Positions 48,586 to 60,127 of a DNA stretch of 64,000 nucleotides are shown here, one piece after another. Under the pieces are notes generated by a model that was not told the DNA's origin, searched no databases, and saw only the letters and a list, made by a program, of their open reading frames with translations. Every line of letters starts with the position of its first letter. Position 1 is the stretch's first letter. A program made the translations under genes and the position numbers. This DNA is from Halocaridina rubra (taxonomy: Eukaryota > Arthropoda > Malacostraca > Decapoda > Atyidae). Location: assembly GCA_037179515.1 (NCBI GenBank), contig JAXCGZ010022652.1:129501-193500 (forward strand), written 5' to 3'.

Positions 48586-49720
48586 TTATTGCAAATCAGG
48601 CTGGGAAGGTGGCTTACTATACCTTCCTGACCTAGTAATAACATACTGGGGTTCCCCATTATTCTCCCTCTCCTGCCTCGTCCCTTTCTCCATGACTAAG
48701 GGATCACTTGCCTGGGCAATTGTAGGAAGTGGTGATTGCTCTGACATTCCAACAGGTGTGGCAAGTATACTATACCTGTCAGAGCTAATATCAAAACCCA
48801 TTGGTAGAGACTTTATGTGCCTTCTGTTTCTTACCATGTAAGATCTATTCCCAACTTGTGACCCTACGTTAGTGGAATTTCTTTCCCATTTATTTACTCC
48901 ATCAGCTTTCAGGAGAATCCACTCCTACTAGAGGCAATGCTTTGGCTCCATGATGTCTGTCATAACTATTGTCCGATGCAGCCTTCATTCTAGCACCGCT
49001 TTCAGCCACTTTCTGCAAATCTGGCCATAGGGTAATCAACTTGGACTTGATCATAGGTAGTCATGTCCTAATCTGCCTGCCCATCAACAATTGAACTGCA
49101 GAACATCCTATAGTATCCAGTGGAGAAGCCCTGTATGTTATCAATGCCAAAAACACATATTCTTGGGATAATAGAGTCTTGGCAGTCTGCACTGCCCTCT
49201 TGGCACATCCATTCTCTTGGGGGAAATGAGGGTTTGAAGTACAATGTTGAAACCCATAATCTAATGCAAACTGCCGGAAAGCTGTGGATCCAAATTGTGG
49301 CCCATTGTCCGAAACCATCACCTCCGGGATACCAAACTTTGCGAATATATTTTTTCAGATTCCCTATAACAAATGAAGATGTAGATTCATTTGAATACAC
49401 TATCCCAATCCATCTCCTGTAATAGTTTACTACTATTAAATACTCCTTCCCTTTGTAAGAACAAAGATCGGCTGCTATTTTCAACCAGGGCCTTTCGGGC
49501 AACACTGTTGGCCTGAGAGATTCTGCCCTTTGTTGCCAACTATTCTGTAGACAAAATGAGCAATTATTAATTCACCATTTCAAATCTGGACCCAGATTAG
49601 GCCACCATACTGAATCCTGGGCTCATTTTCCTACATTTATTCAGACATAAATGTCCCTCTGGGTGAATTCTCTTCAACCTTTCCTTATGCAGAGAGTCTG
49701 GGATGACTATCCTATCATTA
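48586..49720 (-). pseudogene. Gypsy D, integrase and Pol C-terminus
   Basis: Minus-strand fragments: PWLKIAADLCSYKGKEYLIV (first Asp), MVSDNGPQFGSTAFRQF (second Asp), CTSNPHFPQENGCAKRAVQT (Glu), i.e. the D,D,E core of a Gypsy integrase in two frames. The end QYVITRSGRYSKPPSQPDL is the common ITRSGR-(V/Y)S-PP motif at the Pol end; stop near 48586. Frameshifts between pieces make it non-functional. Confidence 0.85.
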
Positions 49721-50155
49721 TATAGTAACAAGCCTCCCTTCACCACACTCCAGGCTGCCCAGTACTTACACAGACCTGCATCATTACCAGCAGACTCTGG
49801 CCAAGCCTCTAATACAAAGCTGATTACTAAACGTAAGTCCTTGTCCTTGGCTTGTTCTTCCTTAATCCTCTGTAACTAGTTGCAGGTCATGGCAAACTTC
49901 CTACTAAGCCACATACAAAACCTTCCACTTCTGCTTCCAATGAAACTTCCATCTGATCACTATTTTCACCCGGAGTCCATGACAAGGCATCCGCCACTGT
50001 CATGAATTTTCTTGGCGTATACTCAACCACCAATGAAAAGCTTGCCAATTACATTAGCATCCATTGGCATCTAACTGGCGCCGTATGCAACTCCTTGGAA
50101 TTTAATAGTGGTATCAATGGTTTATGGTCAGTCTCCAAAGTAAAAGAGACTCCTA

Positions 50156-51489
50156 TCAGAACCTCTGAAACCTTTCACACGCCCACGTGGCTGTGAGGCA
50201 CTTTTTCTCAATTTGTGCCAGCTTTTGTTCTGTATCGGACAGCAATCTTGAACAAAATGCTACAGGCCTCCATGTATTACTATAGCTCTGCATTATCACT
50301 CCTACTAATCCGTATGAACTAGCATGTGCAAAAGCCTTGGTAGGTCTACTGTAATCAAAATAACATAGAACTGGAGCCAAAGTCAAAATTCTCTTCATGA
50401 CCTGAAATGCCTTCTCTTGGTCCTGTTCCCAAACCCAAGCATTCTTTGTAGACAACAGGAGGGTAAGTGGTTGAATGACATCTTGTAACCTTGGCAGGAA
50501 CCTAGTTAAAAAAATTTACCATACCCAATAGTCTTCTTAACTCTTGTACATCTGAAGGTCTATCCATGTTTGAAATTACCCTTACCTTCTCTGGATTAAT
50601 TCTGACTCCTTCTACACTAATGATGTGCCCCAGTAATTCTATTTGTTTTTGCTTAAACAGACACCTCTCTTCATTCAATCCTGACCTCTTAATTACATCT
50701 AGAACATTTCTAAGTTTTTGTCATGCTCCTCTTCTGAACCTCCAAATACCACTAGGTCATCCAAAAACCATTCCACTCTAGGTACCCCATCTAACAATTC
50801 TGTAATTATCTGCTGGAAAATCTCTGGGGCGACACAAATTCCCATCGGTAATCCCTTAAATCTGTACCTGCCTATGGGGTCATAAATGTAGTGAAATCTC
50901 TGGATGCCTCATCCAACGGTATCTGGTAAAACCCTGATTTCGCATCTAATTTAGAAAAATAAGCAGCTCCTCTGAAATTACTAGCAACTTCATCATATGT
51001 GGGAATTTAAAAAATCTCTCTCTTCAAATACTTATTAAGCTGCCTGTAGTCCACACACAATCTAACCTCCAAAGGCACTGCCTTGGGTTCCACCACTCGT
51101 ATCATGGGACTGACCCATTCTATAGGGTGGGTTACCTTCTCAATGACGTCAGACTTCTCAACAATGCTTAGATTCTCTTTAACAGCAGATACCAACAGTA
51201 TAGCCACTAACCTAGCACATCTTACTTTTAATGGGACGGCCTCCAGTCTTAACATAAACTCTCTGGCTTGGTCTTCCACCTCTCAAAGCCAAAAATGATT
51301 CTTCCACCTCGATACTGCCCATAAAAACTATTATCTGCAACTCCAATGCTGCTCTCCTACTGAGCAAATTTTCTATTTGCTCTTTGGGATCAACATGTAC
51401 TTTCCATCATACAACTTCTTACCCTTATACTCTACTAAGATACAAAACACCCCTATAATGTCCACTTGACCTGCAGGAGAGAACAGTCC
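50156..51489 (-). pseudogene. Gypsy D, protease remnant, reverse transcriptase and RNase H
   Basis: RT: EWVSPMIRVVEPK, VRLCVDYRQLNKYLK, then in another frame EWFLDDLVVFGGSEEEHD (catalytic FLDD near 50750) and the QIELLGHIISVEGV region. RNase H: MSTKNAWVWEQDQEKAFQVM, APVLCYFDYSRPTKAF and RLLSDTEQKLAQIEKKCL. Between 51290 and 51489 only the last part of the protease can be guessed. Several shifts and stops. Confidence 0.8.
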
Positions 51490-51492
51490 TAA

Positions 51493-51810
51493 AATTCCTT
51501 CATGGTTATGATAGAGTGGATAGGGATCGATATTTTGATATGGCTGGCTCTAGAAGTAGAGGTCATAGTTTGAAGCTTCGTAAGAAAACTTCTTTGCAGG
51601 ATGTAAGGAAATACTTTTTCAGTGTAAGAGTAGTTGATAATTGGAATTGGCTAAGCGAGGAGGTAGTTAATGTTATCTCAATCCATAGTTTTAAGGACAG
51701 GTATGATAAGTATCACTAAGTATAAAATGGAACCGATGAGGAGACGGGAAGATACGAGCTTTGGGCTCTTTCCCGTAAACACAATTAGGTAATCACAATT
51801 AGGTAATCAC
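51493..51810 (+). pseudogene. LINE-A copy A6, short 3' fragment inserted in Gypsy D
   Basis: Starts ATTCCTTCATGGTTATGATA and keeps an open frame to YDKYH (51717-51719), the 3' hairpin, and two and a half copies of the AATTAGGTAATCAC tail unit. Almost identical to the 3' end of A1. It separates the gag piece from the protease remnant of Gypsy D. Confidence 0.92.
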
Positions 51811-52142
51811 ATCCAAGTATACTCGATAACATCATATAAAGTCAAGACCCCATCTTTTGAATAATACAATAGCTCTATCTTCTCCATTAGAACCTCATTC
51901 AGGACATCAGCAACAAACTGATTCCAAATGCTTTCCTCTCTATTAGTAAAATCACAATACTCAGACGCTGAATACAAATCACGAAGGTAGACCTCAGTAT
52001 CCTCATGTGGTTGCTGCGTGAGCAGATAAAACACCCGACGAAACCTTAACACATTCTTCCGGTCCGAAAAATAATTCTTTAATTTCTGTATTACCGTTTT
52101 GTAGTTTTTGGCCTCCTCTGTCGACAAATTAAATGTTTTCAT
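51807..52142 (-). pseudogene. Gypsy D, gag fragment
   Basis: MKTFNLSTEEAKNYKTVIQK, LKNYFSDRKNVLRFRRVF and CDFTNREESIWNQFVAD form a typical Gypsy capsid segment (F-----R--E-V--F---L--L---C-F-----E-IR--FV). It stops at the A6 insertion, so the zinc knuckle and protease start are gone. Confidence 0.75.
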
Positions 52143-52317
52143 AACCTCCTCCGGCTCCGGAGGAGGTTATTGTAACTTATACAATACACAATTATCAATA
52201 GACTAGGTCTAATCACCATCCCTAGTCTTTCCACTGGGCCCTCAGCCTAACCTAGCCTAAGCTCTACCTCACGAAACCAGCCCGAAGAAATTCCTTCAGT
52301 CCTCACTCGGGGCACCA

Positions 52318-52678
52318 TGTGCAGGAGGGTAATAACATATCCTACAAATCAGAATTCTATTACCTAAGCTAGATTTATAAAACTATCAGTATTATAATTC
52401 AATGCTCTTGAGGATGAATAATATGCACATAGCATAGCTGCACCAGTGTATATGTGTGTGTACAAATGTAGTAAAGTGAAGGCACAAGCTATACTCACTT
52501 GGATCCAATACATCCAGTAGCTCAATGATTTGACACGTTTGTAGTCACCGCTGCCACTTGCAACCAACCTACAACAACAACCACAACACCAGCCCCCAGC
52601 AGGAATCTCCTGCGCCATTGTACTCAATTGATAAAGTATTGTAACTAATATGCAGTATACTATTTATATATCTACTCA
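52318..52678 (-). repeat. Gypsy D, 5' LTR
   Basis: 361 bp, ends TG...CA. Diverged array units resume directly beyond it at 52679. Confidence 0.88.
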
Positions 52679-53000
52679 TCAGATGCCTGCATGTTAAAAT
52701 AATATTGATTTATATGAGGGAAATTAAATAATACCATATTCTACAATTAGAGTTGTTAATGAAGAAAATGCCATCAAATGCTTGTGTTACTCTACAATTA
52801 AAGTAAATCATGAAGAAGGAGCCATCGAATGCCTTCTCATTATGAAAATAAGAGTTAATATGAAAGAAAGTAAATAATATCTTATTCTACATCAGAGTAG
52901 TTCAGGAAGAAAATACCACTGAATGCCTGCACATTAAGATAATATTGATTAATATGAGAGACACTAAATACTTTACTAGTGTATTCTACAATTAAATTAT
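52679..53000 (-). repeat. Continuation of the reelin-derived tandem array
   Basis: Diverged units (AGATGCCTGCATGTTA, ATGCCATCAAATGCTTG, AGCCATCGAATGCCTTC, ACTGAATGCCTGCACATT). The junctions here read AG|GC rather than AG|GT. Beyond 53000, up to 53241, I recognise nothing. Confidence 0.75.
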
Positions 53001-53302
53001 AATTGTATATCTTGGGATTAAAGAATTCTTCTCTGATATTCCCTGCATGCCATAGGAGGTAAACATAAAGGATAACCATTGTGCTGAGGGAGGAAGAATT
53101 CCACACTCTTATGCCCTGAGTGTTTGAAGTTCTGCTATCTTAAGACTTTGCTTGGATTGTATCCTTACAACTAGCTCAATGGAATAATGCATCTTGTTGG
53201 AAAAACTTTAATTTACTCCCTACAAGTAGCCAGGAGATGCATAGAGTAACTTAGAAAGTAAACAAGTTGTTTCTTTCCAGTAAATGTTTTAGTTTTCTTA
53301 TA

Positions 53303-53314
53303 ATAATAATAATA

Positions 53315-53364
<50 letters not shown>

Positions 53365-53371
53365 TAATAAT
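53303..53371. repeat. (TAA)n microsatellite inside the left LTR of Gypsy C
   Basis: Same position as the (TAA)n of the right LTR (61340-61455), so the microsatellite belonged to the element when it inserted or grew from a shared A/T-rich seed. Confidence 0.95.
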
Positions 53372-54212
53372 TAAACCCCCCCAAGGTGGAATCCTTAGCC
53401 CCTTCCTCTTTAATTGTCTCATGGAAAAACTCATGGACATCGCACTACCACATGGAGCCAAACTCTTCAACTATGCGGATGATTTTGCCCTCGTCACAAT
53501 AGGAGACAGAAGCTCTAACAAGACACAGTGCTGCCTCACCAAGATTCACCAAGCCTCCATCTCCCTTGGAGTTAAAATCAATGCCCACAAAACCAAGGCC
53601 CTTCCCATCCACCAGTGGAGACCAGTCACTAATCCGGTCATAGGTAATGAGCCTGTGGACTGGGTTACCAAACACCAATACCTGGGTGTAATCATCGACC
53701 ACAGACTAACCTTTGGACCAGAAATCCAACACTTGCGCGACAGGTGCAGCCATCGACAAGCAGCCCTTCGTCGGATGTCGGGCCTCTACGATTGTGCATC
53801 ATTTAATGTCCTCAGAACCTTCTATGTACAAGCCATACGCAGCCTCATAGACTATGCTTGTCCCACACTCTGGCTACTAACAGACCAACAGTGGGACAAG
53901 ATAGAAGTAATTCAAAACAACGCCATACGTACCATGCTAGGAACCCCCATGTGGACCAAGAGAGAAAACATCCAGATGGAATCGGGACTCATTCCACTCA
54001 AACTCAGAGATCAGCAAAGACTGACCCTCTTTGTGGCTAAAACCACCACTGCCCAACATAAATGCCTAGCTGGCACAAATCTCCATCTAGCCCTCAATCG
54101 CCACCCCAACCACCATCCTAGAACCTGGGCAGCCAAGGTCTGCGCTAGCCTGCAAGCACTGCCAGTCAGGGAGAGCATCCTAGCCAAGATACAGGACACA
54201 CGGATGGAATGA
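53372..54212 (+). pseudogene. LINE-D reverse transcriptase, C-terminal part
   Basis: Begins in RT motif 4 (PPQGGILSPFLFNCLMEKLM). The catalytic box is NYADDFALVT (YADD, intact). Then INAHKTKALPIHQW and HQYLGVIIDHRLTFG (YLGV-(I/L)D), FYVQAIRSLIDYACPTLW and IEVIQNNAIRTMLGTP. RT motifs 0-3, the endonuclease and ORF1 are missing through 5' truncation. A frameshift near 54205 cuts it off from the RNase H. Confidence 0.88.
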
Positions 54213-54218
54213 CCAACC

Positions 54219-55191
54219 ACTCGACATAAAGATCGAGCTCCCTGACAACCCCAAATGCTTGGTAAACCCGATTGTCCTTAAAAACATATACAAGGACAAA
54301 ATTCAGAGCTGGAGCAGGCCAAACTCTCAAGTCTACTACACTGACGGTTCAGTAAATCAAGAAACTGGAGCCACAGCTGCCGCCTTCACCACTGAAAACC
54401 ACGTCCTATCCTGGAGACTGTCAAACTCCTGCTCATCGCTCCAGACTGAGCTTGTTGCTATAGCCAACGCCCTCGACTTCTTCATCCAACAAAGAGCTGA
54501 CCATGCCCTAATTCTCTCTGACTCTAAAGGCGCCTTACAGGCCATCAAGAAGCCACTCCTCAGAGACAATGTAAGCATCATCACCACCATCCTCAGCCAC
54601 TACCACATGACAACCAGCCTTGGAAAAGCCATCACTCTTACCTGGATTCCCAGCCATGTCGGCATCAAGGGAAATGAGGAAGCCGATCAAGCCGCCAAAC
54701 AAGCCACTCTCAGAGCAGAAATCCAAATATCTCTGTCTCCTGGGATGCAACAGATAAAAAATAAAGCCACCAAGTCACTCCTTAACACCTTAATAACTAA
54801 ACACAACCTGTGCACAGACATTGGCTCCCCCTCCACCTGGTGGTACAAAGCCACCTCTGATCTTCAGCGTATCACCCTGCCTAAGAGCCTTCGACGAAGC
54901 ACGGAGGTCAATGTGTACCGTCTGAGACTCGGGTACAAGTGCACCTGGCAAATAGTGGAGGATATCATCAGGGAATGCACCTTTTGCCAGGTAGCCTCAC
55001 CACATCCACTGCTCCATTACATCCTTGAATGTGATTCCTTTTCAGAAATTCGACGGAAAACTGGTGCCCCTGCAACATCCAGCGAAGATCCAAATGCCCT
55101 TCATGTTGCTAGCTCCATTATCAGACTAGCAACAAACAACTACATGAACAGTCTACTAAATATCATCAGTCAATACCCTCCACCAAGATAA
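54219..55191 (+). pseudogene. LINE-D RNase H and Cys-rich C-terminus
   Basis: RNase H with all acidic residues visible: YYTDGSVNQETGATAAAF (Asp), SSLQTELVAIANALDF (Glu), ALILSDSKGALQAI (Asp), TWIPSHVGIKGNEEADQAAK (His, Asp). The end has YKCTWQIVEDIIRECTFCQ, HPLLHYILECDSF (C-x2-C...H...C). An RNase H domain after the RT points to the I group. The frame itself is intact, though it is an orphan here without its promoter and RT start. Confidence 0.88.
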
Positions 55192-55544
55192 CCATGCAAT
55201 AACTCTCTCTCACCCCCAAAACAGGAATTCATTTATATTGTTCGATGTAAACTAATAATCCACAACTGAATACTTATGCTCTTCAATATCTTTACAGTTT
55301 TGCACAACCTCAACTGCGGGCCAAATAGGGAAGTCCGATCACCAACAATAACAAGATTTCACCCCACCTCACCAAATAGGAAAGCCCATTCGCCCGCAAG
55401 AACGAATATCACGTACATTCCCAAAAAAATCTCACCCCACCTGCGGGCCACAAGGGAAGGTCCGCTCACCCTCAAGGGAGAACATCCAAGAACGAAACGA
55501 ATGTTTGAATGTGTTTAACATTTTGTATTATATATACCTAAATA

Positions 55545-56653
55545 AAGTCACCTCATTATTTACGCGAGTTTAAATTATGTGAAATTGGAGTAACGCGTCT
55601 TGAAAATAATAGGAAAAAAAATTTAATTCCGTGAATAACACACACGAGAAAAAGCGAAAAAAACAATGGTTCAATTTACTAGCTAAGTGACCGTCTCTGA
55701 GGCAGTTTCCCATCATGCTGTCATGTGCTTCAGTCTCTCTTCACCCAGTATAAACCCCAACTACAACCAGGGGTTAGCACTCCCCCTTCCTCCTCTTCTT
55801 CTCCTCCCTCTCCTACTGCTTAAGTCACCTCCTCACCGCCACCACTCTCATCCCCGTATGCCTGTTGCCCATTGTATAAAGAGTGATTACACCTGTGTAA
55901 TATTTTACGTTTTTTTTTTTATCTTTAATACTGTACTACATTATTATATTCAGGCTTTGCATAATAAAAAAATGAGTTTTTTAGTCTTGCTTTTGTTCAT
56001 TTTTTATTTTATCTTTGTTTACGTTTGTAGCTAGGGGTTCGTTCTACCGCTTCCCCCTCCTCTTTTCCTACTGCTTAAGTCACGTGCTCACCGCCACCAC
56101 GCTTGTCCCATACCTATTGCTCACTGTATATAGAGTGAGTAGAATGTGTTTTACATATTTCTTTTTTTACAGTAATTCAGGCATTGCATAATGAAAAAAA
56201 AGTTTTCTAGTCTTGCTGTTGTTATTTTTTTAATTTTATCTTTGTTTACGTTTGCAGATAGTGGTTCGTTCTCCCGCTTCCCCCTCCTCTTCTAACGTTT
56301 AAGTCATGTGCTCATCGCCACCATGCACATCCCAGTATGCCTGTTGCCCACCGCATAATAGAGTGCGATAATTTTTACTGTACAGTATTTATTTGTAAAT
56401 CTGTATATTTTTAATACTGTACATTATTTGTAGTTTGATATACATAACTACAGGTATTTCAGCTTTGTTATGTACTTGTAAAATATGCTTTACTTATCTT
56501 ATTTCTTTGGCATAGTGTTTTTTGTATGGTTGTGGAACATATCTATGCCTATTACCATTATGCCTTATGGAAATAGATTATTTAAATTACGCATAATTTA
56601 TATTACACAAGCCTTTTGAGAACCCATCCTTGCATTATTTCGAGAGGTGAATA
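55545..56653. mobile_element. Repeat E, 1.1 kb TA-flanked element with internal repeats
   Basis: The right LTR of Gypsy C supplies the empty site (CCTAAATAGATAAAT). In the left LTR the element stands between TA and TA. Ends AAGTCACCTC and GAGGTGAATA (inverted CACCTC core) suggest a TA-target DNA transposon without coding capacity. Inside, a unit of about 240-280 bp recurs three times (CGCTTCCCCCTCCTCTT, TTAAGTCACGTGCTCACCGC, TTGCCCAC, TATAGAGTGAG, TCAGGCATTGCATAATGA) starting near 55765, 56048 and 56273. Confidence 0.75.
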
Positions 56654-57361
56654 TAGATAAATGCAGTATTGTACCTCGTATCCTATATATCATGAAATTG
56701 TAAGAAGAAGAATAAGTATGATTTGTTGGAACCTCGTTTTACTCGTTCAGCGTTGGGTGTTTAACTTTCTGTTACTAGATTTCCCAGTCTTGAATATCTA
56801 CTGCATTTAAGGGAACTTATTTATCTGGTTTTGCTTAATTGGTCTATTTATATGTACAGTACTAATATTTACTAAGCTTGGTGTCTAGGAATTTGTTGTT
56901 ATTTTGTTTTTTGGGGTAAAGCTGTACCTAACCTATTTGCCGGCACCTAACCATTTACTCTACGTTACCAGAGGGTAATCTGGTAAGTTGGATATTTCTA
57001 AGCTAGGCTGTTTATATATGAGATGTATAATTACATATGTTTCCCCTTAGGGTTATAGCATATTTTTGGTGTCGAGGATGGGATTATTGTTATCCTGTTC
57101 TAAACATTTCCTATGATAATCTACGGTGTTCCAAAGGTAGGATAGGCCATTTATGTATTAGCCTAGGCATATTTATGATTTCATTTGCAACTCATTGTGT
57201 TAGCTAAGCCTATGTATTTCAAGACTGCACTCTTGCAATTTTCTAGCAAAATTGCACCACAATGACTTGTTTTTTTTTGTGCTATTTTCCTTGTTATATA
57301 GCCAATGGTAGCCAGCGGTATTTTTTATTATATGCTATTTTATAATTTTTGGTAAGTCAGT

Positions 57362-58190
57362 ATGGCAGTGATAGGAAGTATTGACGAGTTTAAAGAGGCA
57401 GATGAGGATTTTGAAAGTTATTATACTAGAGTGGAATTGTTTTTAAGGCAAATTCTGTTAAAGACGAGAAGAAAGCTTGCACTTTCTTACCTCTAATGGG
57501 TCCTAAGGCCCTTAACCTAGTCAAGGACCTAGTTTCTCTTAAGAAACCAGAAGACTGCACTTATAAGGAATTGGTTACGGCACTGAAATTGCATTTTTGC
57601 CGACAGGTCGTGGTCATTTATGAGAGTTAAATTTCATGGTCGCTAGCAGGAGGCAGGTGAGAGTGTATCAAATTTTGTTGCAGGTATTAAAGCTTGTGCT
57701 AGGACTTGTGAAATTGGTTCTAATTTAAATGAAATGCCTTATGACCATTTTGTGATGGGGTTAAAGTACAAAGCGACCCAAAGAGCTTTATTAAATACAA
57801 AGGACCTGACATTTACTATTGCTGTTGAAATAGCTTTGGCTAAAGAGGCTGCGGCACAGAATGTTAAAGCTTTTGGAGGCTCTTCCATTGATTACCAGTC
57901 TGTACATAGTATTAAGAGTAAATCACAAAATAACGGTTACTAATTTTGGTGATTCTAGACCCAATAATCAGAAAGGAAAGAAATTCAGCACTCCTAATCA
58001 GTCTAGTAAGACTAATTTTTATAATATATTTATATTTATAGGATGTGGTAAGAAACATCGGAGGCGGACTGCCCTTTTAAATAAGCAGTGTCATAAGAGT
58101 AAAAGGGTTGGGAACATAGCCAGTGTGTGTTTCACTAAAGATAAGCAGATTACCAGAACAGACAGAGGCAAATGTCAGTGATACTTCAAA
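57362..58190 (+). pseudogene. Gypsy C, gag
   Basis: Starts MAVIGSIDEFKEADEDFESYY (read in two steps), like gag of element B. A shift near 57460 leads to FLPLMGPKALNLVKDL. Later MPYDHFVMGLKYKATQRAL and FTIAVEIALAKEAAAQNVKA; a damaged zinc-knuckle region near 58040-58130 (GCGKKHRRRTALL). Stops and shifts throughout. Confidence 0.75.
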
Positions 58191-58665
58191 GCCTAGTATT
58201 GATGGTATAAAAGCTAATGCAGAATATATCTTTTCCTAAGAGGGCACTCACAGTATAAGTCCCTATACAGTAGAAGTCAATATTGACAGTGTTAAAGTTC
58301 CTTTTGAACTAGATACTGGTGCTGCCAGGACTGTTATGTCAAAAATGGTTTTCAAGAAACTTTTTCAAATTCTTCCAATTTAAAATTTTCTAGTGCTGTA
58401 GTAAAGAAGTATGGTGGCATATATATTCCTGTCTGTGGTGAGGCAACTGTATCCGAGTCATTAGACGAGAAATCTAACACAAAAGAGGTGTTATTGATCG
58501 TAGTTGACGAAAATGGTCCTACCCTACTCAGTCGTGATTGGATTAAATCTTTAGGTATTTCTGTGGATGAAGTAGTCTCTCCTAACCCTAGTTTACGTAT
58601 TCAAAATGCAGCTGATGCCACAGAAAATGTTTTTCTGAATGAGTTTCCAGATCTTTTTGATGAAT
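58191..58665 (+). pseudogene. Gypsy C, aspartic protease
   Basis: FELDTGAARTVMSKM holds the DTG active site near 58310. Further on GPTLLSRDWIKSLGIS, the normal end of the Gypsy protease. A TAG at 58666 lies where Pol continues into the RT. Confidence 0.7.
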
Positions 58666-59960
58666 AGTCAGTAGGAAGTCTGAAAGGGGTAGAAGTAAGT
58701 ATTGAGATATCTCCTGAGGTTCTTCCTAAATATTGTAATGCTAGAACGATTCCCCATACTTTAAGAGAAAAGGTTGATATCGAACTAGATACACGTTTGA
58801 AAGAGGACATTATTGAGCCTGTGAAATATTCAAAGTGGGCTGCTCCAGTAGTTCCACTACTGAAGCCAAATAAAACAGTCCAACTATGTGGTGATTATTG
58901 TCTTACCTGTAATAAAGCCCTAAGTTTGCCTAGGTTAGAAGAATTGTTAGGATCTATTTCAGGGGGTAAATATTTATCTAAGTTGGACATGTCACAAGCA
59001 TATATGCAAATGAGTTTGGATGATGAATCTAAACATTTGACTTCTATTAACACACATCGTGGGTTATTTAGATAAAACAGGTTGTGTTTTGGTATTGCCT
59101 CTGCTCCAGGTATTTTTTTTTTTTAGTGAACTATGGAGTCTGTGCTTGGTAGAATTTCGGGAGTGACTATTTTTCTAGATGATATCTAAGTTTCTGGAAA
59201 GAGTAAAGACAAACATGTAGCTAAAGTCAGATTAGTTTTGCAGAAATTAAATGATGCAGGATTTAAGCTAAGTAAGGATAAATGCACTTGGTTAACCCAG
59301 AGTGTAGAGTATCTAAGATACAAGGTAGATTCATCAGGTATTCATCCCACTGAGAAAAAGCTAGAAGCTATTATGAATGCCCCTAGTCCTAAAGATGTAA
59401 CAGAACTGAAAGCCTATCTTGGCCTACTTAATTTTTATAGGAAATTTCTCACTAAAGCTGCCACTTTCTTAGAACCCCTAAATAAGTTATTACGAGCCAA
59501 TGAAAAGTGGATTTGGGATAAAGAACAGCAAGGCGCATTTGAGAAATCCAAGGAAATGCTACTGAATTCTACATTGTTAGTTCATTTTGACACCTCTTTA
59601 CCTATAACTGTATCTGCTGACAGTAACTCCTACGGCATTGGTGCAGTGCTATTTCATCGTATTGATGGTGTAGAGAGACTTGTACAGTTTGCCTCTAGGA
59701 CTCTGACTGAAACTGAGTGACGTTATCCTCAGCTTGAACGAGAAGCGTTGGCTTTAGTTATTGCGGTTAAGAGATTTCATCTATTTATGGGGGCAAGAGT
59801 TTAAGCTAGTCATAGATCATAAGTCCCTACTTGGTTTATTTCAAGCTAATAAATGTATCCCTACGATGGCTTCGGGGAGAATACAGCAATGGGTTCAACT
59901 TGGTACATTGCTCTGGCAAGTTTTGGGTAGTGCTGATGCACTGAGTAGATTACCTGTAAC
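58666..59960 (+). pseudogene. Gypsy C, reverse transcriptase and RNase H
   Basis: RT: KEDIIEPVKYSKWAAPVV, LCGDYCLTCNKAL, YLSKLDMSQAYMQMSLDD. A TAA at 59073 and a T-run follow, then IFLDDI (catalytic box intact, next codon TAA). Then LKAYLGLLNFYRKFLTKA, WIWDKEQQGAFEKSKEML (tether), LPITVSADSNSYGIGAVL (RNase H Asp) and a stop near 59720. At least four disabling changes. Confidence 0.85.
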
Positions 59961-60127
59961 CTGCATGAATGAGAGTGTTTCTATTCCCGCTCAATGGATT
60001 GATACTGTTGACTTTATGAATAGTACACCTGTGACTGCTAAACAAATATCTACATGGACTAAATATGACCATGTGTTGTCTAGAGTATTGCAGTATTGTC
60101 ATAATGGTTGGCTTGACAAGTAGAGAG

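Larger units (their letters stand above)
48078..52678 (-). mobile_element. Ty3/Gypsy element D, minus strand, decayed, inserted in the array
   Basis: 5' LTR 52318-52678, primer site TGGTGCCCCGAGTGAGGAC directly after its CA end, 3' LTR 48078-48487, polypurine tract GAAGGGGGAAAGA directly before it. LTR ends TG...CA. The flanks CCGGA (left) and TCAGA (right) look like a decayed copy of one 5-bp target from the array phrase ATCGAA. The 3' LTR has about 50 bp that the 5' LTR lacks. LTR divergence is clearly higher than in element R. Gag-protease DNA was lost or replaced around LINE-A6. Confidence 0.9.
53372..55505 (+). mobile_element. LINE-D copy, 5'-truncated I-group-like element with RNase H
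   Basis: It cuts the left LTR of Gypsy C. Two frames (53372-54212 and 54219-55191) were one ORF, separated by a single frameshift near 54205. The 3' part (55195-55505) holds GCGGGCCA(C/A)A blocks and ends with TCAAGGGAGAACATCC. A reverse fragment of the same end lies near 45330-45405. Compared with the right LTR, about 17 bp of LTR were lost at the insertion point. Confidence 0.88.

Noticed and set aside
53000..53241. Search for the next upstream reelin exon on the minus strand
   Set aside because: No reading frame with subrepeat motifs and matching phase (ending in phase 1) was found here or in 57-64 kb; it is probably beyond the window.
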